From assembly GCA_035578155.1 (NCBI GenBank), contig JAPWDM010000009.1, positions 3,446,001-3,510,000 on the forward strand: 64,000 bases of DNA, given 5' to 3'. The translations under genes were made by a program, and so were the position numbers. Shown here in pieces: positions 10,851-22,254 of the stretch; position 1 is the first letter of the stretch; each line of letters begins with the position of its first letter. The notes under the pieces were generated by a model. It was not told where the DNA came from, did no database searches, and saw only the letters and a list, made by a program, of their open reading frames with translations. Source of the stretch: Brachynemurus nebulosus. Its lineage: Eukaryota; Arthropoda; Insecta; Neuroptera; Myrmeleontidae.

Positions 10851-12938
10851 ATGGCCTTTATATTTGTGGCTTATATTATTTTTCTAACAAACGCTATATC
10901 AGGATCAATTTTACGTGATCCTGAAAACGAAACACCAGTAAAAAGTATTGTGTTAGATTATAAGCCATTTCCAAGGGGTTCGTATGCTCCTAGTGTACAG
11001 TATCCACCCATACGACGTAAATATACCACAACAACTTTGGCTTCTACAACTAATCGCTTTGAAGTTAACGAAAAAATTAATTCTACAACAAACCAAATTC
11101 GGCCAAGTATAGTTTTAGAGGACAATTCAGATCTAAGACCGCAATTAAAGAAAAATGTTTCAACAATTTCTCCTAATGAAATAGTAAATCAACAACTTTT
11201 AGAAGACAGTACTATTCAGCTATTTGGAAATCGTTTTGATAATGAAAAACCTAAACTTTCAGCCGGCGTTTCAAGTCCAAGTATAAATATTGAATATAAA
11301 CCATTTCCTAGACCGTCGTTTGCACCAAGTCCAGTTCACTACCCACCATTACTTGGTAAATATACCACAACAACACAGGCTTCTACTTTGAATATTACGG
11401 AATCATCTTCGGAAAGTGTGTCAGTGGCTTCAACAGCAATTGTCAATCCACAATTACAAGAGCAAACCACACCAAAAGTTGAAACACTTGGGAATCGTTT
11501 TGACAATGAGGAAACAAAACCTCCAGCGAACACCTCAAGTCCGAGTATAAATATTGAATATAAACCAGATCCTAGACCGTCATTTGCACCAAGTCCAGTT
11601 CATTATCCACCGTTGCTAGGCAAATATACCACAACAAGTGAAGCTTCCACTTTGAATAATCAAGAACTATCTTCGGAGAGTACGCCAATTCCTCCTGCAG
11701 AAATTGTAAACCCACAGTTACAAGAGCAAACGACACCAAAAGTTGAAACACTTGGAAACCGTTTTGACAATGAAGAAACAAAACCTTCAGCGAATACCTC
11801 AAGTCCGAGTATAAATATTGAATATAAACCGTTTCCTAGACCTTCCTTTGCGCCCAGTCCGATCCAGTATCCACCATTACTAGACAAATATACTACAACA
11901 ATTCAGACTCCTCCTTCGAATAATCAAGAAACACCTTCAGGAACTAGGCCAATTTCTTCTGCAGAAAGTGTCGACCCGCAATTACAAGAGCAAACCACAC
12001 CAAAAGCGGAGGCACTTGGGAATCGTTTTGACAATGAGGAAACAAAATCTTCAACAAACACCTCCAGTCCAAGTATAAATATTGAATATAAACCGTTTCC
12101 TAGACCTTCCTTTGCGCCTAGTCCAACCCAGTACCCACCATTACTAGATAAATATACTACGACAACTCAAGCTGTCACTTCGAATAGTCAAGAATCATCT
12201 TCAGAAACTAGGCCAATTTCTTCTGCAGAAATTGTCGATTCACAGTTACAAGAGCAAACCACACCGAAAGCTGAAACACTTGGAAATCGTTTTGAAACTA
12301 ACGAAACTAAACCTTCAACAAAACCTTCAGGAAATACCCCAAATCCAAGTATAAATATTGAATATAAACCATTTCCAAGACCTTCCTTTGCGCCCAGTCC
12401 AATCCAATACCCACCATTACTAGACAAATATATCACAACCACACAAAATTCTACAGTAACTAATCCAGACATATCTGTTCAAAATGTGGTTACTAATTTA
12501 TCACCTACAACACCTAGTCCAAATAACAGTCTTTCAATTACGGAAACGCAATCATTGGGAGATCGTTTGAACATCGAAGAAAAACCTAATACCTTGCCAG
12601 AATCACAGACAAGTCTAAAACTATCTGAACAAACCACCGAAGTTTTAACATCGTTAGCCAATCAAACGGAACCACCAAATCCATTTGTTTCTCCACCAGA
12701 ATCGCTTGACAATAACGTGCTGGAAGAAGACCATTACGATAATAAAGAAGCGGGTACATTTATAGCAAAAGCGACAAAACAAATTTTGGGGCCAGTCACA
12801 GAGATAGTTGATACAGATGTGAGTAGCGCAATTATAGCTGCTCTCGCGCAAATTAGGAATAATAATACTTCAACAATTGAGTCAATTTCAGTAAATTTAT
12901 CTTTAGATAATGATAGAATTGTGTTTCCAACGAAATAA
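10851..12938 (+). CDS. Gene A: secreted Pro/Thr-rich repeat protein
   Basis: This 695-residue protein has no family that I recognise. It opens with a clear signal peptide, MAFIFVAYIIFLTNAISG, so it is predicted to be secreted. One degenerate copy (about residue 37) and five good copies (from about residues 148, 233, 323, 412 and 503) of a unit of roughly 85-91 residues follow. The unit core is INIEYKPFPRPSFAPSP, then YPPLL(G/D)KYTTT, then a Ser/Thr/Glu-rich spacer ending ETLGNRFDNEETKP. The DNA copies are also very similar, implying recent tandem expansion or gene conversion. The C-terminal about 120 residues are non-repetitive and lack cysteines. Many Thr and Pro residues suggest O-glycosylation. 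The start codon follows a splice acceptor at 10839. Its neighbours are also secreted Thr-rich proteins. A role in extracellular matrix, cuticle or secretion is only a guess. Confidence 0.85.
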   Translation: MAFIFVAYIIFLTNAISGSILRDPENETPVKSIVLDYKPFPRGSYAPSVQYPPIRRKYTTTTLASTTNRFEVNEKINSTTNQIRPSIVLEDNSDLRPQLKKNVSTISPNEIVNQQLLEDSTIQLFGNRFDNEKPKLSAGVSSPSINIEYKPFPRPSFAPSPVHYPPLLGKYTTTTQASTLNITESSSESVSVASTAIVNPQLQEQTTPKVETLGNRFDNEETKPPANTSSPSINIEYKPDPRPSFAPSPVHYPPLLGKYTTTSEASTLNNQELSSESTPIPPAEIVNPQLQEQTTPKVETLGNRFDNEETKPSANTSSPSINIEYKPFPRPSFAPSPIQYPPLLDKYTTTIQTPPSNNQETPSGTRPISSAESVDPQLQEQTTPKAEALGNRFDNEETKSSTNTSSPSINIEYKPFPRPSFAPSPTQYPPLLDKYTTTTQAVTSNSQESSSETRPISSAEIVDSQLQEQTTPKAETLGNRFETNETKPSTKPSGNTPNPSINIEYKPFPRPSFAPSPIQYPPLLDKYITTTQNSTVTNPDISVQNVVTNLSPTTPSPNNSLSITETQSLGDRLNIEEKPNTLPESQTSLKLSEQTTEVLTSLANQTEPPNPFVSPPESLDNNVLEEDHYDNKEAGTFIAKATKQILGPVTEIVDTDVSSAIIAALAQIRNNNTSTIESISVNLSLDNDRIVFPTK

Positions 12939-13044
12939 TCGTTTCGGGAAAATGTTGAAACTAAAATAATTAAAGATTAAAAATATATTCGAAAAAAATT
13001 ATATGTAGGTATATTTTTTTAAAATATACTTTTTGTAACATTTA

Positions 13045-13056
13045 AATAAAAATAAA
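13045..13056 (+). terminator. Polyadenylation signal of gene A
   Basis: Two adjacent AATAAA hexamers lie about 107 bp after the gene A stop codon. Confidence 0.6.
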
Positions 13057-14630
13057 AGTAATTTGTTTTGTTTTATTTACACGAAGGCTTTTTTTACAGC
13101 TATTCTAATAAAATTACCAAAAAAAAAAAAATGATATTGGCAACTTCAAACTTGAAGAAGAATGCGACTTTCCGTTAAGAGGGGGGCGGGGGTTAATAAT
13201 TTCGTTTTCAAGTTCGGGCTCTCAAAAAGATTCCTTTGTTCAAAGATTAAAAATTTCTTTGATATTTTTTTTCTTTGACTACTAAAAAAAGCAAAGAAAT
13301 ATTTCTTTAACTAAAAAAAAAATAGCCTGAATCAAAAAAAAAAATATCCGTGATATATCCGTGGAACGTTATACTTTTCTTATTCTTAAAATAAAATTTA
13401 AAATACGCTGCCAATAGGGTGGCCACACAGCTTCCTCGTAGCCGTAGAAGGCTTTAAAACAGTATTCTACCAAATATACATATTATATACCGTGAAATTA
13501 TATTTTCGCCTTGAAGTTTATAGAAAACTGTTGTAACTCAAAAGACTTAAAGGCTAAATTATAAAATAGTAGCAAAAATATTTTAGAAACTAACCCCCAA
13601 TATACCCTAAAAATTTGAGCGAGATAGGACTAGCAGTAAATAAGATATTGACATTTAATGGGATTTCATGGTAGCGGCGTAGCTACCGTTACTTCGATTT
13701 CGATTAAATTCATAGGGGACCATATAGGAACCAAACTACATAATTTCTGAAAATTTCATAAAAAAGAATTGAGTAGTTCAGAAGTTATGCCACTTGGTGC
13801 AATTTTGGAATGACATGGTAGTGGTGTTGCTACCGTTACTCCGATTTTGATTAAATTCATAGGGGACCATCGCGGAGCCAAACTGCATAATTTCTGAAAA
13901 TTTCATTAAAAACAATCGAATAGTTCGGAAGTTATGCCACTTGGTGCAAACTGGCGACATACACAGACGGACAGACAGACGGACGGCCCAAACCAAAATT
14001 GTTCAGGAAGCTCTAAAACGTAAAATGTGCGTAAAAAATTTGATTTTGGAGAGAAAAAATTTTTTATTTTTCAAAAGTGATCACAATGCTTCCGCTACTT
14101 TAGTAGTCTCGGAAGCAAAAAGAATGAAAAATATTAAAGCAATTTTCAATTTTTGAACAAAGATAGCACTATGTGTGTGCAATATTTCGTAAACGAAGCT
14201 TAAAAATGAAAAATGGTTAAAGGGAAAATGGTTAATGATTTTCACTATGGACAAAATTAACGATACTACAAGAATCCCAAGATTTTGCTTCGAAGCCCTA
14301 AAAAAAAAAAAATTATATGGGTTACGTCCGTCATGGACAAAAATTCTTGGAACGTTTAAACCCGATTATTAATTAATTTTATTAAATTTACAAATACTAA
14401 AATTTGCATATCTATAGAAACAAAATTAATAATAACGTTTTTATTTTTTCAATTGAAATTTAGATTTTTCTTAAAAAATAAAGATCAGAATAATTAAATA
14501 TTTAAATAACGAATAAATTTTGATTCATACAAAGTCGTTTCTTTTTTATATTGACTTAATATTTACACATAATTATTTTTTTTACTGGAATATGTTATTT
14601 TAATGTTATACAAAAATCTACAATTGTCAA
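13057..14630. other. Intergenic stretch between genes A and B
   Basis: No gene was recognised. It contains the 147-bp tandem duplication described separately, a CAGACGGACAGACAGACGG patch near 13970, and AT-rich flanks. Confidence 0.5.
13667..13950. repeat. 147-bp tandem duplication
   Basis: Two copies with the same order of words: CATGGTAG(C/T)GG(C/T)G, GCTACCGTTACT, GATTAAATTCATAGGGGACC, CATAATTTCTGAAAATTTCA and GTTATGCCACTTGGTGCAA. The offset is 147 bp and the copies are about 85-90% identical by eye. They sit next to an AGACGGACAGAC run. Probably an internal repeat of an old transposon. Confidence 0.75.
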
Positions 14631-15732
14631 ATGGTACTCCTTAAATTTATAAGGTAAAAAATTATGAATTTAAAATTTAAAAAAAAATTGCCTAATTAAT
14701 TTTTGTCAATTTGATTACAGAATGTTCTTAATTTTATTACTATTTAATCAAATAGAAGCACATATTGTTGAATTATTACCCAACACTCATAAACGAGATA
14801 CTAATTTTCTATCACATTTAAAGAATCAGTTAACCCAAAAGAGAATTAAAAGAACCACAATATTTCGCGAGAAACCCACAGCAGACACTCAGGAATTACA
14901 ATATTTTCGATTTCGCCCTTTCAATAGTCCCTCGAACCGTTACAAACGAGGAGCGGTGGACAATAAAAATACTCTCAATATCAAACTTGGGTTCCGGCCC
15001 AAATCTCATGACCGCACCAAAAAGAGGAAGCGTCAAGAAATGGCCAAAAATGACATACTAGCAGAACTTTATGATTTGCTTAGCAAATTGGTGGTTCGGA
15101 TGAATGATACATCCGAAGATCCTTCCGTTAATGAGCAGCAGCCATCGATACTTAACGACGATGGCGGGACGGGGACGGAAGACCGGAAAGATACGGAAGA
15201 TACGGAAGATATAGAAGATGGGGAAGACACTGGTGATACGGGAGATGCGGCAGATAATACAGCGGAGAACTCGGCAGATGAAGACTGGCTCGCTCGTCGC
15301 GAGAAATTCTGTAGTAGCAACACGAAATATAATCTGCATTATTCGTGCAACGAAGAATTAATGAATACAACGTTAGCCAACTGTACGGACGTTGAAATTT
15401 CATTTGTGAATTTAATGCAAAAAATTTACACAAGTCTCTGTGAGTCACCAACAAACGATACGAATGAAATTAAAAGTTATTTTGAAAAATTGGATGGCAT
15501 AAAAGATTGTATTGCGCAGTACAATTTCACCACCTCTACTACAACTACCACGACAACTACTACAACTACTGAAACTCCCCCCACGCCGGATAATGCATCT
15601 ATACCTGGTGGTGGCGACAATCCTCTAGCTCCCGGACGTGAACCTGGAAATTCATCTTGTAACTGTTATATGTTGGTGCCCATTTGTACAAATACCACAC
15701 AGACAAATATAACAAAGGTGGCGCCAGAATAA
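14631..15732 (+). CDS. Gene B: secreted Thr-rich protein with small Cys domain
   Basis: I join a 23-nt first exon (14631-14653) to a second exon (14721-15732) through a 67-nt intron, AAG|GTAAAA to TTGATTACAG|A. The phase-2 junction creates one codon and gives MVLLKFI followed by RMFLILLLFNQIEA, a complete signal peptide. The product is 344 residues and secreted. Features in order: a basic region with dibasic sites such as NRYKR|GAVD; an Asp/Glu/Gly/Thr acidic stretch; a Cys domain (WLARREKFC to FEKLDGIKDC) with NCT and F.N..QKIY...C motifs; a run of 12 Thr codons; and a Cys-containing C-terminus with CNC and CTN motifs. The Cys domain and the exon 1 structure match the N-terminus of gene C, making the two tandem paralogues. 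No known family is recognised. The second exon's own ATG would also give a usable signal peptide, so the upstream start is likely but not proven. Confidence 0.8.
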
Positions 15733-15780
15733 TTCATCAAAATTTCAAATCAGATTACGTGGGACATGTTTTTCCTTTGT

Positions 15781-15786
15781 AATAAA
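15781..15786 (+). terminator. Polyadenylation signal of gene B
   Basis: AATAAA lies 49 bp after the gene B stop codon and shows that gene B ends before gene C begins. Confidence 0.6.
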
Positions 15787-16774
15787 TTATATTTTTCAAT
15801 TTTATTTTCTTTTTCTTTTGTTAATTGTAAATGGAAAAAAAATTACTTAAATATAAAATATTTATTTATTAACTATCAGTTTTCTCTAACTTAAGGTACC
15901 ATCACAGTGTAGAATTTTGAAAAAATTAATTTTTTTTTTGCTCTTAAGGTGAATAGATCAGTACCGACAAATTTGTGACTAGTCTATTTTTAGACATACT
16001 TCTAAGAGCATACTTATTAGAAAGTATGCACTTTCGAAAATATATGTATTGTAAACCTCTACTGGATAAGAATAGAGGTTTGGGGTGATGAAATCCCAAT
16101 GATTTTCTAATTTCAATTTTTGTATCATAATAAAGGTCTATAGTTTGGTTTGTCTACGAAAGCTCTTACCACTTTCAAGATACTTAGGAAAATTGAAAAG
16201 AATTAAAATTTTTAAGGACAAATTTCATCCTCTTAAACCGTTTGATGGTACGAACGAAATATGGCCTATGATTAGTTTTAGTAAGATCTACAAGCCAGCG
16301 AAGTTTCTAAATTTTTTGAAGGTGCATATGTCCAAGTAAAAATTTCAGTCACTAAAGGTAAATATTTTCAATTTAATATTACAGATAAGTATTATATATT
16401 TAAATGGAAGCTTTAGTTTTTATTACTGAAACATTTACTAGAAGAAAATTAGAAAAATTTTGCATAAAAATTAATGAATGCACATAATTAAAAAATTATG
16501 TATTTATTATTCAAAAATTTTTGCATATATTGATATTTGTATCTACGCATTGCTTTTGAGAATTTTTAAAACAATTGATTTACTTTGACAATTATTTAAA
16601 GAAAAAGTATAAAGTTTTTAAAAAAGTATATTTTAAATAATTTATCAATATTTAATAAATTTATTATATTTTCAAGAGAATTGTATACATGTATGTTTAC
16701 GTTATATTTTGATATTGTTTCGCTTAAAAAAATTGGGCTATGCTACACTGGTTACAAAAAACAAACATTTTCAA
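15787..16774. other. Intergenic stretch between genes B and C
   Basis: AT-rich sequence with no recognisable gene. It presumably includes the promoter and 5' UTR of gene C. The sequence just before the start codon, ACATTTTCAAATG, resembles the start context of gene B (AATTGTCAAATG). Confidence 0.4.
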
Positions 16775-19700
16775 ATGCTAATTGGCATTCTTATCAGGTA
16801 TACGGAGGAAAATCTCTATTCTCGTTTAGTACTATGCTTTTAATTATATTTTGAAATCAATTCTCGTTTAGAGTTCTATTGGTTATGGTACTTTTTGGGA
16901 ACGTGGACTTGTATAGTACAAATGAAGATAGTAAACCGAAAACACCAGACAAATTTGGGAATTCTGTCACGGCACAACAGAAACGATCGTTAAACGAATG
17001 GAGAATATCAGATCACCATATATCTCGAAGAGAAAATAAAAAATTGAAACACAGAAATAAAAGAAGTCTCATTGACAAGCGGAAATTACTTGAACTAAGC
17101 AATTCAGATTTAGAAAATAATTTACTATATTTACATTTATTCGATAACGCCACTTTAACTGATACTGTGAATAATGAAGCTCAAAATTATTTTATTTTTA
17201 AACATTTTCCTAGTGACGTTCAACAGTTACATCATGATGCCGATCAAATTGAAGAGAACACTAAACCACCTGATCAAGGCTTCTTTACGACATTGAGAAA
17301 CTCTATAAAGTCATTATTTTCAAGAAAAAATAAAACAATCATAGCAACTACAACACCCACAACAGTTACAACTCACATAACCACTAAATCTGTAAAGCCT
17401 AAGAACTTAAATAATATTTTTGATTTTGACAATTCATACTTAATCGACCCGGAGTCATATAATAATGATGCCAGTAATAACGAAGAAAACACTAAGCCGC
17501 CTGATCAAGGCTTCTTTACGACTTTGAGAAACTCCTTGAAGTCACTGTTTTCAAGGAAAAGTAAAACAACCACAATAGCCACTACAGCCACAACAGTTAC
17601 GACAGCCAGAACAGCCAAAACATACACAATACCCACAACTTATATAACCACCAAATCGTTAAAGCCTAAGACCTCAACACATTCACAGTTAGCTAATATT
17701 TTCGATGTTGACAATTCATACTTAATTCAGCCGGATCCATACAATGACGTCAGTGAAAATGAACAAAACACTAAGCCGCCGGGCTTCTTTACGACTTTGA
17801 GAAACTCCTTGAAGTCATTGTTTTCAAGAAAAAATAAAACGGTTACACAACAAACAGCTACAACTCATTTAACCACCAAATCAAAATACGCCGACTTAGA
17901 TATCTTCAATATTGACAATTCAGATTTAAATCCGGCTGGTAGCCGTTCTTTTGTGCGAAAAATTCGATCAAACACGTCAGCAGTTACGTATGATTTTTGG
18001 AAATCATTGTACGATCCACAAGCGTTACATTTATTACTGAATGATCGTCGACTTCAAAAGTATTTCAGTATCGACGATACTGCTGACACCAACTATTTAA
18101 ATCAGTTGAATCAAATTATTGAAAATATTCGAAAAGATGTAAATTACGAAAATGACCAAAATGTGGATTTGCATATTAAAAAGAAAGAAATTGCGTCAGT
18201 GACGAAACGACGAAATGAATTTTGCGCTGAACCGCCGACACTGCGATGCTTGCAATGTTCAAATGTGAAACAGAAAAATTGCTCGGAATCAAACTTTAAC
18301 GGTCTCATGACCATAAATTGTACGCGAAACGAGGAAACATTTTTGAATTTCATCCATAACGTATATAATAAAATATGTTTGGACCCATCGTTACATATCG
18401 AGGATATTCAACAGTATTTTGACAAACTTGATACAATCACTGATCTGATGGTTAAATATCTTGCTAGTATCACTACCATCCCTCAACTTCCGCCATTAAA
18501 CCAGATGCTTACCACTCCAGTAATTTTGAATACCGAAAACGAACCTTCTTTACCTTCTACAACAATCGAAGAAATGCCCGGAACCTCTGCGCCCGAATTT
18601 GCGTTCACAATTTCGTCCACCCAAAATTCCATTTCCGTTGAAACTATTTGCATAACTCGTTATCCAACAGTGCCGTCACTCACTTCCAATTTACCTCCAT
18701 TAATAAGTATAAGAACAGCCCCCACCACTGTGCCCACTGTTTCAACAAGTGAATTCGTACCAGTCTCACAAGCAACACGCTCAACAGCAGAAGAAAATTT
18801 AAACCCGAATACAAACGCACCACCACCCAATTCATCGCCTACAAGAAAATTTTCTAAAATATTAGGTTTACAAAATTCCGCGAAAACAACAAATGAACCA
18901 TCATCATTTCCCACAATATGCTTCCCCAGTTCCAATATCCCAGCGGAAGTTGTAAAATTATTTAATAAAACATCAACACGCAACTACAATGCACAAAATA
19001 CAACGGATATACCGGAAAACAGTACTGATAATACTGCAGCATTGCACGCCTTACTGTTATACTTAAATACTCGCGGAAAACCAGAAGAAATATTAAAACG
19101 GGATTCACTCTATGCGGACAACAATTTGCAAGAAGAAATCAATCTAGCTAACTTCTTGAATTTAAACAATAACCAAAATCGTATGGACATAGAAAACGGT
19201 GTCACAATGCCAGTAACATCAGACGCAAAACTGCAAAATGAAATCGACTCCCAATCAAAGGCGCTCTTAAAAAGAGAATCACTTGGACCATTAAAACAGA
19301 CCAACGAAACACCAGTGGACACTACCACAAATAAACCGTTTGCAGTCACCGTGATTGGAATCACAGTTTTATCAAATTTAAGCGATTTCGGCAAAATTTA
19401 TGACAACATGAGCGACACACTACAAGTTCAATTAAAAACTGAAACCGAAAAAGGAAACACGAAAAGTCAAATCGGTAACAGCGCAATGTTAACAAAATTA
19501 TATTTAGTTCCGTTTGAAGGCAGCACAACATTTGTGACCGCAAGTGAAGCGAGCAGAAATACTGAAGCAGAAACAAAACCTAGCATGAATGTCGATATTA
19601 CAACATATTCAAATGGTACGAAATTAACATCCACAACCAACCCAAGCAGTCAAAATGAATTGAGCAATATGGGCGCCTACTCGATCCAAAATGAATTAAA

Positions 19701-22254
19701 CACAACAATAAACACGCCTAAAAATGAAATAAATGATGTGGAAATTAAAGCAGATTCAAGCGCGGGCGTGTTGCTAAATACGACATCATCTGACTTCACA
19801 AAACAAAGCGTAGTCAGTAGCATCAAAGAATCGGCAGCACAGTCAATGGTCACTAATTCCGTTGCTAACGAACTGGGCATCGTAGAAATGGTGACAACAT
19901 CAACCCTAGGAGCAATAACGGACACAGCATTATCAATTGCAACAAATGGCGGAGATAATACGGCAGCAATATCGAATAAAATTAGTTCACTGTCAGACAC
20001 TACGACCCAACCAAACACGGCTACATCAACTCTAGATAATTCTAGCACACAACCCAACGCCGTAAAATCTGTTCCCAATGAATTAGGAATCGTAGAAATG
20101 GTGACGAAATCAAACATGGCCATGTTAACCGGTACAATGTCACCAAATTCTTTAAGAACCATAACCAATGCGGCAGGAACAACCAATACAACCGAATTAC
20201 CAGAGACCGCCAAACTTAATGGCGCAGAAATGATGACCATACCAAAGTTAGACACACCACCATCTAATTCTTACAGTACATTATATGTTACAGACTACAG
20301 AACTGGAACTACCACAAAACCAAATTCAACAGACCTCACTAATCATAAAACTCTAACGGAACTGGTAACGAATTCAAATGCCGCACTAGTAGATACCACA
20401 CAATATAATTCTAACAATACTACAAAACTTAATAGCGCAGACACGTCGAAAACTCAAACCGAACTGGTAACAAATTCAAATGCCGCACTAGTAGATACCA
20501 CACAATATAATTCTAACAATACTACAAAACTTAATAGCGCAGACACGTCGAAAACTCAAACCGAACTGGTCACAAATTCAAATGTGGCACTAGTAGATAC
20601 GACACAATATAATTCAAAAAATACTACAAAACTTAATAACGCAGATACGTCGACAGAATCAAATCCGATTTCATCAAGTGATCAAACAGTATCCAATTTG
20701 GGCAACAAAGCAGATCCTACGGGAGTTGTCACAAAATTATTTATAGCTTTATTAGCAGATACAACAAAACCAATTATTAAGGTACCGACTAGCTCCAAAG
20801 TAGCCACAAACAATCATGAGATAGCGACAAAGGCGTCGGCGGAAACTAGAAAGCCCCTTGCAAATACAGAAAAGCTAGCACCGTCAGTGGTGACACCACT
20901 CACAAATTTGAAAGCTCTACCCAAATCAAATTTGATAATGTTAGTCGATCTAAATAAACTTGTAGGCGCGGTGAGTGATAAAACAGAAGTTGGTTCAAAG
21001 ACGGAAGTGGTAACCGAAAGCAATCAGAGTGGAAAGTCTACAAGTACTCCCGATATAACTTCCCAATCCGCAACGATATCAGACTATACCTCTTTGGCTG
21101 ATGCTAAAATTGTAGCAAAAACGAATATGCTCAGAAAATTAGTCGATACTACCGGCAAAGAATCAACCCAGACAGATATCATAACCGAACTTACAAATGA
21201 CACTAGCACGGAAAAATTACAAGGCGCGCCTTTAAAAAATTTTATGAAGTTACATCCGTCACGAGTAAATTCGGATCAAATCAATTTCCCAAATAACTTA
21301 AAATCCCAAATACAAATATTGAACGACACTGCAATTAATTTGAATAAAGCGAATCAGTTGCTAGAAAAAATAATTTCCATAAACGGGAAAACGGAGACCG
21401 CTGCAAACCAAGTTAATTCCAAAAGTCCACAGAATCCTACACTCTCCACGGGAAAATCGATAAATGCACACCATTCTATTTCCTCCATTTCATCTTCCAC
21501 AGTGCAAGAATTGCTCAAAGACACTACGGTTCAGCCACCACCAAAAACGAAAAGAGATGTCCAATCACTGATAAAAGGAAATGACGATATTATATTCGTA
21601 AATGGAATCATCTGTCGAAAGTTTTACGAAAATCTAAATGTACGGAAAGATTTGAATGATTATATTTTAGCATATCCGGTCCCGTCATCACTAATTGGTC
21701 GCGTTGCACGATCAAATGCCGAATCAAACAGTACTGATTTCAATCCAAACTCACTGCGTAAATCATGCAATGACTCTGAATTCACCATATTCGTTCGAGA
21801 TTCTGAACTGGTCGAAAGTTGTCTAATCAACAAGAGTGCATTGGTTAAGGATCAGATTGAATTCTTGAAACGCTACAATAACGCTTCAGAATATCCGGTA
21901 TTTTATACCGTGAAGAACTGTTCCGCAGGAATATGCGCTCTGACACCAATTTTTGCCTCAAATTTAACCAACACCCAGACTGAGGACAACAAGACAATTG
22001 ATAAACGCTATAGCATTTATGAAAAGGAACAAACGCTTCAAAAATTAAATTCCATACTGAGTCTCCTAAATGCAGTACATGCGCAGAAAAAGGTAAAAAA
22101 ATCGATTGGTAATAATCAAGGTCGAATTATTGGCATAGTCAGAATTCCAAAACGTGTCCGACGCAAACGAAATAGATTACGGCAAAAACGAAAAATTCGG
22201 AAACAAAATCAAAATGTACAAAGGCGATCCAATGATAATTTTTTAGAATATTGA
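16775..22254 (+). CDS. Gene C block 1: signal peptide, FFTTLRNS repeats, two Cys domains
   Basis: Exon 1 (16775-16797, MLIGILI plus AG) ends ATCAG|GTATAC. A 74-nt intron leads to TCTCGTTTAG|A, and the join yields RVLLVMVLFGNVDLYS, completing a signal peptide. Next come dibasic sites (QKR|SLN, HRNKR|SLID) and three copies of GFFTTLRNSLKSLFSRK near residues 145, 222 and 312. A Cys domain follows at about 455-545; it shares NCT, F.NF...Y..IC and YF.KLD.I.D with gene B. Then a long Thr/Ser/Asn region contains ALHALLLYLNT (about 735) and three 34-residue copies of TELVTNSNAALVDTTQYNS. A second Cys region at about 1585-1705 has CRKF, SCND, ESCL and NCSAGIC. The open frame ends in a very basic segment, RRKRNRLRQKRK, and TGA at 22252. 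The upper limit of this block depends on how the frame break is resolved. Confidence 0.75.

Noticed and set aside
15530..15580. Poly-Thr (ACN)n tract in gene B as a microsatellite disrupting the gene
   Set aside because: The frame stays open on both sides and mixed Thr codons are used, so it reads as a normal Thr-rich linker.
16145..16339. Short plus-strand frame upstream of gene C as its first exon
   Set aside because: It has no signal peptide, and the 23-nt exon at 16775 explains the start much better and mirrors gene B.
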